A stretch of DNA of 42,900 nt, from contig DIHL01000045.1 in assembly GCA_002420145.1 (NCBI GenBank), forward strand, positions 1 to 42,900, read 5' to 3'. Positions within the stretch are counted from its first letter, which is position 1. Each line of letters starts with the position of its first letter. The translations under genes were made by a program, and so were the position numbers. Positions 39,309-42,900 of this stretch are shown in pieces. This DNA comes from Bacteroidetes bacterium UBA5697 (GTDB lineage Bacteria; Bacteroidota; Bacteroidia; B-17B0; Aurantibacillaceae). The notes beneath the pieces are model-generated. The model worked only from the letters and a program-made list of their open reading frames with translations, did no database searches and was not told the DNA's origin.

Positions 39309-39866
39309 ATGTTAGAATTTATTCAACAACCATGGACATGGTGGGTATCTGGCGCTCTTATTTCTGCCATTATGTTCCTTTTAATTTTCTTCGGACAGTC
39401 CTTTGGATTTTCGGCTAACTTAAGAACCATTTGTTCGGCTGCCGGTGGCGGGAAATTTGTAAAATTTTTCGATTTTAATTGGCGCTCTCAAATTTGGAAC
39501 TTAGTATTTTTAATCGGAGCTGTATTAGGAGGTTTTATTGCTAGTCATTTTTTATCAGACGGTAATCCAGTTCAAATTTCAGAAAACACCATTGCTGATT
39601 TATCAAAACTAGGAATATCTGCACCTACTTCGGCTCAACCCGACGAATTGTTTAGCATCGAATCTTTATTCACTTTAAAAGGATTTTTAATTCTAGCACT
39701 TGGAGGAATAATGGTTGGTTTTGGTTCGCGTTACGCAGGTGGTTGCACATCAGGACATGCCATTAGTGGATTATCTGATTTACAATTACCATCCTTAATT
39801 GCTGTGATTGGATTTTTTATCGGCGGCTTATTAATGACTTTTGTTTTACTTCCTTTAATATTATAA
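39309..39866 (+). CDS. YeeE/YedE family thiosulfate transporter subunit 1
   Basis: This 185-aa membrane protein has about four or five helices. Motifs are ICSAAGGG (Cys42) and GFGSRYAGGCTSGHAISGLS (Cys146), the Cys-Gly-rich signature of YeeE/YedE (TsuA) proteins. Those move thiosulfate by relaying it between membrane-embedded cysteines. It is about half the length of fused TsuA. The partner half is encoded 13 bases downstream, so the two probably form one transporter. Import versus export is not settled by sequence. Confidence 0.87.
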   Translation: MLEFIQQPWTWWVSGALISAIMFLLIFFGQSFGFSANLRTICSAAGGGKFVKFFDFNWRSQIWNLVFLIGAVLGGFIASHFLSDGNPVQISENTIADLSKLGISAPTSAQPDELFSIESLFTLKGFLILALGGIMVGFGSRYAGGCTSGHAISGLSDLQLPSLIAVIGFFIGGLLMTFVLLPLIL

Positions 39867-39879
39867 ATACTACTATAAC

Positions 39880-40293
39880 ATGAAACTATTAAAATTTTTA
39901 GTACTAGGTACTTTGTTCGGAATTGTGATGGCTAAATCAGAAGCCTTCTCTTGGTTTAGAATTCAAGAAATGTTCCGCTTTCAAGCTTTCCATATGTATG
40001 GCATTATAGGAACTGCTGTAACACTTGGAGTGATTGGTGTTGCTTTAATAAAAAAATATAACCTAAGAGATGTCAAAGGAAATCCAATTTTATTTTATCC
40101 AAAAGATAAATCCACCATGCGTTACTTAATTGGTGGAACTATTTTTGGATTAGGATGGGCTTTAAGTGGAGCATGCCCAGGACCAATGGTTGTTAATATT
40201 GGTTATGGATATATTGCAATGATTGTTGTATTTTTATTTGCCATTGTTGGCACTTATTTATACGGAGCAATAAAAGATAAATTACCTCACTAA
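39880..40293 (+). CDS. YeeE/YedE family transporter subunit 2 (DUF6691)
   Basis: This 137-aa membrane protein has four hydrophobic segments. The motif LGWALSGACPGPMVVNIGYG (Cys99) is the second-half signature of YeeE/YedE transporters, and stand-alone copies are classed as DUF6691. N-terminal LVLGTLFGIVMAKSEAFSWFRIQEMF is conserved in the family. It is paired with the preceding gene in many Bacteroidota and Proteobacteria. It would complete the Cys relay for thiosulfate passage. Confidence 0.87.
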   Translation: MKLLKFLVLGTLFGIVMAKSEAFSWFRIQEMFRFQAFHMYGIIGTAVTLGVIGVALIKKYNLRDVKGNPILFYPKDKSTMRYLIGGTIFGLGWALSGACPGPMVVNIGYGYIAMIVVFLFAIVGTYLYGAIKDKLPH

Positions 40294-40307
40294 TTTAAAA
40301 TGACGTT

Positions 40308-41417
40308 ATGGAAGAGAATTCTAAAAATAATAATCCATTAGCACCTGTTGTTAGCAAACTAATAAATGTAATTATTTTATTAGTAGTTTCTATAATTGCT
40401 TTAATTGTTTTATTTGCTGTATTTGTTCCTGCGCCTACACCTAAGGTTGAGAAAAAAATCGAAGTGCCTGTCCCAGATAAAAATGGAAATTTTACTGAGG
40501 CTGCAAAGCAAGCTGCATTAACACCAAAGGATACAACTAACTATTGGACAGCGCCAGATGCGGCAACTTTAGATCAAGATCCAAATAAAGATTTGATTGT
40601 GTATGGTAAAGATTTAATTGCACACACATCTGAGTATTTTGGCGAAAATGGCAAAGTATTTAAAGCTTCAACTAATGGAATGAATTGTCAGAATTGTCAT
40701 TTGGATGCTGGCACAAAAGTTTTTGGTAATAACTATTCGGCTGTTGCATCCACGTATCCAAAATTCAGAGCACGTTCGGGTGCTATTGAAAATATTTACA
40801 AGCGCGTTAACGATTGTTTTGAACGTAGTTTAAATGGTAAAGCTTTAGATACTTCATCAAAGGAAATGCAAGGTATTGTGGCTTATATTAAATGGTTAGG
40901 TAAAGATGTAAAGAAAGGGGAGAAACCAATGGGTTCTGGATTTAAAGATTTAGCTTTTTTAGATAGAGCCGCTGATCCTGAAAAAGGTAAGGCTATTTAT
41001 TCCGAAAAATGTCAATCATGTCATCAAGCAAATGGATTAGGTGTCATGAATGGCGAGAAAACTGCCTATACTTATCCACCATTATGGGGCAAGAACAGTT
41101 ATAATGATGGAGCGGGTTTGTATCGGATGTCAAACTTCGCAAAGTACGTAAAATACAATATGCCATTAGGTGCTAGTCACAATAATTCTCAATTAAGCGA
41201 CGAAGAAGCTTGGGATGTAGCAGCATTCGTCAATTCACAAGCTCGTCCTAAAAAAGATATTAAAAAAGATTGGCCAAAAATTGAAGAGAAACCTTTTGAT
41301 CATCCATTTGGTCCTTATGCCGATGGCTTTGATGAAAAGCAACATAAGTATGGGCCATACAAACCAATTAAGGAAAAGTTGGAAGCGATGAAAAAAGCAA
41401 AGAAGAGTAAAGTATAA
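40308..41417 (+). CDS. Membrane-anchored dihaem cytochrome c, TsdA-like thiosulfate dehydrogenase
   Basis: This 369-aa protein has an N-terminal uncleaved helix (about 18-40), followed by a periplasmic domain with two haem sites: CQNCH (127-131) and CQSCH (235-239). Cys170 in RVNDCFERSLNGK matches the unusual axial Cys ligand that defines TsdA. Met285 in YNMPLG is a likely ligand of haem 2. TsdA interconverts thiosulfate and tetrathionate. The Pro- and Lys-rich tail (about 312-369) is an extension. The genes next to it encode a thiosulfate transporter and a DsrE-like protein, which fits. Direction in vivo is unknown. Confidence 0.88.
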   Translation: MEENSKNNNPLAPVVSKLINVIILLVVSIIALIVLFAVFVPAPTPKVEKKIEVPVPDKNGNFTEAAKQAALTPKDTTNYWTAPDAATLDQDPNKDLIVYGKDLIAHTSEYFGENGKVFKASTNGMNCQNCHLDAGTKVFGNNYSAVASTYPKFRARSGAIENIYKRVNDCFERSLNGKALDTSSKEMQGIVAYIKWLGKDVKKGEKPMGSGFKDLAFLDRAADPEKGKAIYSEKCQSCHQANGLGVMNGEKTAYTYPPLWGKNSYNDGAGLYRMSNFAKYVKYNMPLGASHNNSQLSDEEAWDVAAFVNSQARPKKDIKKDWPKIEEKPFDHPFGPYADGFDEKQHKYGPYKPIKEKLEAMKKAKKSKV

Positions 41418-41435
41418 TTTAAAAAACTAAATATC

Positions 41436-41876
41436 ATGAAATCATTTTTTAATAAAGTATCAGTAGTCGTATTATTAGCATTGTTTTCTTTTACAGTAAA
41501 GGCGCAATCTAATTTAAATAATCAAAAACCAGAGCATAAAATTATTTTTCAATTAACCTCTGGCGATACAACGGCACATAAACAATTAATCAAACAGTTT
41601 AATAATATCTTAAGCGTTTCTCCAACTACGAAAATAGAAGTTGTTTGCCATGGTGCTGGATTAGATATGTTAGTTTCTGGTAAAACCATAGTAGAAGATA
41701 AGATTAAACCTCTTGCTGAAAAAGGAGTAGTGTTTAATGCTTGTGAATTTTCAATTAAAGAAAGAAAAGTAGACCGCTCAAAAATTATTTCTGTATCTGG
41801 TTTTGTTCCAGCAGGAATAGTAGAAATTGTGAGTAAACAAAAACAAGGCTGGAGTTACATCAAAGCAGGAAACTAA
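41436..41876 (+). CDS. Exported DsrE-family protein
   Basis: This 146-aa protein has a signal peptide (MKSFFNKVSVVVLLALFSFTVKAQ) and a DsrE/DsrF-like alpha/beta domain (about 33-143) with VVCHGAGLDMLV (Cys71) and VVFNACEFSIKER (Cys103). Cys103 sits where the sulfur-carrying Cys of DsrE-like proteins is found. DsrE proteins bind and hand on sulfane sulfur, and an export signal puts this one in the periplasm beside the TsdA-like cytochrome. It may trap sulfane sulfur or thiosulfonate adducts. Spacing to neighbours is about 20 bases on both sides. Confidence 0.82.
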   Translation: MKSFFNKVSVVVLLALFSFTVKAQSNLNNQKPEHKIIFQLTSGDTTAHKQLIKQFNNILSVSPTTKIEVVCHGAGLDMLVSGKTIVEDKIKPLAEKGVVFNACEFSIKERKVDRSKIISVSGFVPAGIVEIVSKQKQGWSYIKAGN

Positions 41877-41897
41877 TATTTTAATAAAATAAATTAA

Positions 41898-42900
41898 ATG
41901 AAAAATAATATCACCTATTATTTAATGGGATTGTTATACCTATTGACTAGCCAGTTATTCTCTCAAGAACATGCGCAACATAATGGAGTTGATAATCATC
42001 ACATTTCTTTAAAACCAAAAGATTCGGTATGCTTAAAAGATTGTTTTTTACAAGCGCATTGGGAAGCACGCACTCGTACTTTTGCCATGGGAACTATTAA
42101 TGAAGGATCTTTAAAAGATGATTATGCTTTAGCATCAGGGGCAGGAATTGGAGTTTTAACTCGTCCAATTTATGGTTTTCAGGTGGGGGTAAGTGGTTTC
42201 TTTATTTATAATGTGTATTCTTCAAAAATTGATTTGCCAGATTCATTAACACTAAGTCCTAATAGATATGAAGTGGGGTTGTTTGACGTAGAAAATCCTA
42301 AAAATAGAGATGATTTAGATAGATTAGAAGAATTGTATTTAAAATATAGTTTTTCAAAAAGTGCCATTACTGTTGGTAAAATAAATGTAAATACACCATT
42401 CCTTAATCCTCAAGATGGAAGAATGCGACCAACTATTGAAGAGGGTGTTTGGTTAAATATCAATGAATCAAAAAAGTTTGGGATTAATGGTGGTTGGTTT
42501 TGGAAAATTTCACCACGCTCTACTGTCCAGTGGTTTACAATAGGGAATTCTATGGGCATTAATCCCTCTGGAGTAAATATTGATGGATCAAAATCAGAAT
42601 ATCATGACCATATAAACAGTTCTGGTTTAGCTATTGCCAATGTTTATTTTCAACCCAATGATAAATTAAAAATTAACCTTTGGAATGGTTTGTTGGATAA
42701 TGTCATGAACACGGCAATGATAGAAATTAATACCACTCAAGCCTTAAATGATAAAACTAAATTATATCAAGGAGTCATGTATCTTCATCAAGATGCTATT
42801 AATAATGGAGGAAATAGTGACCCTAAAAAAACATACGTTAATAAAGGATCTCAATCAAACGTTATTAGTGCTCAGATTGGAATTAAAAATAAAAAAATAA
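41898..42900 (+). CDS. OprD-like outer membrane porin (3' end outside window)
   Basis: The frame opens at ATG 41898 and stays open to the window end (334 codons). A signal peptide (MKNNITYYLMGLLYLLTSQLFSQ) is followed by a His-rich linker and CLKDCFLQAHWEARTRTFAMGT. Repeated amphipathic strands come next (GAGIGVLTRPIYGFQVGVSGFFIYNVY, LKYSFSKSAITVGKINVNTPF, LKINLWNGLLDNV), in the layout of OprD-family barrels. It closes the thiosulfate operon as seen here and may let sulfur oxyanions through the outer membrane. The specificity is inferred from its neighbours. Confidence 0.78.
   Translation, partial: MKNNITYYLMGLLYLLTSQLFSQEHAQHNGVDNHHISLKPKDSVCLKDCFLQAHWEARTRTFAMGTINEGSLKDDYALASGAGIGVLTRPIYGFQVGVSGFFIYNVYSSKIDLPDSLTLSPNRYEVGLFDVENPKNRDDLDRLEELYLKYSFSKSAITVGKINVNTPFLNPQDGRMRPTIEEGVWLNINESKKFGINGGWFWKISPRSTVQWFTIGNSMGINPSGVNIDGSKSEYHDHINSSGLAIANVYFQPNDKLKINLWNGLLDNVMNTAMIEINTTQALNDKTKLYQGVMYLHQDAINNGGNSDPKKTYVNKGSQSNVISAQIGIKNKKI

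Overview
The window looks like chromosomal DNA of a Bacteroidota bacterium. The DNA is AT-rich. Promoter-like boxes follow the Bacteroidota -7 consensus TAnnTTTG. Secreted proteins carry C-terminal type IX secretion (T9SS) sorting domains. Family markers include DUF4270, DUF6132, PheT of about 807 aa, and the order panC / GT5-like gene / DUF4270. MqnA indicates the futalosine route to menaquinone. I cannot fix the genus. No rRNA, tRNA, CRISPR array, integrase or transposase was seen, and no gene-free stretch exceeds about 300 bases.

Region 1 (1-24.7 kb) is mostly housekeeping. It holds mqnA with a CysZ/EI24-like membrane protein, a 47-aa lipoprotein, a cystathionine gamma-synthase/lyase, a lipoprotein overlapping a T9SS subtilase, two cell-envelope proteins, pheT, sua5, cmk, a Kelch-repeat T9SS protein, a fatty acid desaturase, a second subtilase with a long insertion, cystathionine beta-synthase, purC, a GT4 glycosyltransferase, a DUF4270 lipoprotein, a short GT5-like protein, panC and glyS. 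Several strong hairpin terminators separate the units. A GC-rich palindromic repeat sits in frame inside panC. A separate inverted-repeat element lies upstream of sua5.

Region 2 (24.75-31.65 kb, minus strand) is a heavy-metal efflux operon: a small His-containing exported protein, a CzcA-type RND pump with a divalent-metal TM4 signature, a TolC-like channel and a lipoprotein adaptor. A four-helix-bundle (23S IVS-type) gene is wedged between the pump and channel genes. A PaaI-type thioesterase follows.

Region 3 (31.7-42.9 kb, mostly plus strand) is a dense inorganic-sulfur island and the most interesting part. It encodes a TauE/SafE exporter, a CstB-like persulfide dioxygenase-rhodanese fusion, three stand-alone rhodaneses (one a lipoprotein), Cys-containing small membrane proteins (two DUF2892-like, one DUF6132), a Crp/Fnr regulator, an MFS transporter, a universal stress protein, a two-gene YeeE/YedE thiosulfate-transporter pair, a membrane-anchored TsdA-like dihaem cytochrome, an exported DsrE-like protein and an OprD-like porin cut by the window end. 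Six dyads fitting TGTAAC-N4-GTWACM lie in front of four transcription units. In all four, the promoter-proximal dyad is centred 29.5-30.5 bp upstream of a TAnnTTTG-like box. I infer a Crp/Fnr-activated persulfide/thiosulfate regulon whose regulator is encoded in the island. No sulfide:quinone oxidoreductase or Sox gene is visible, so the source of persulfide is unknown.
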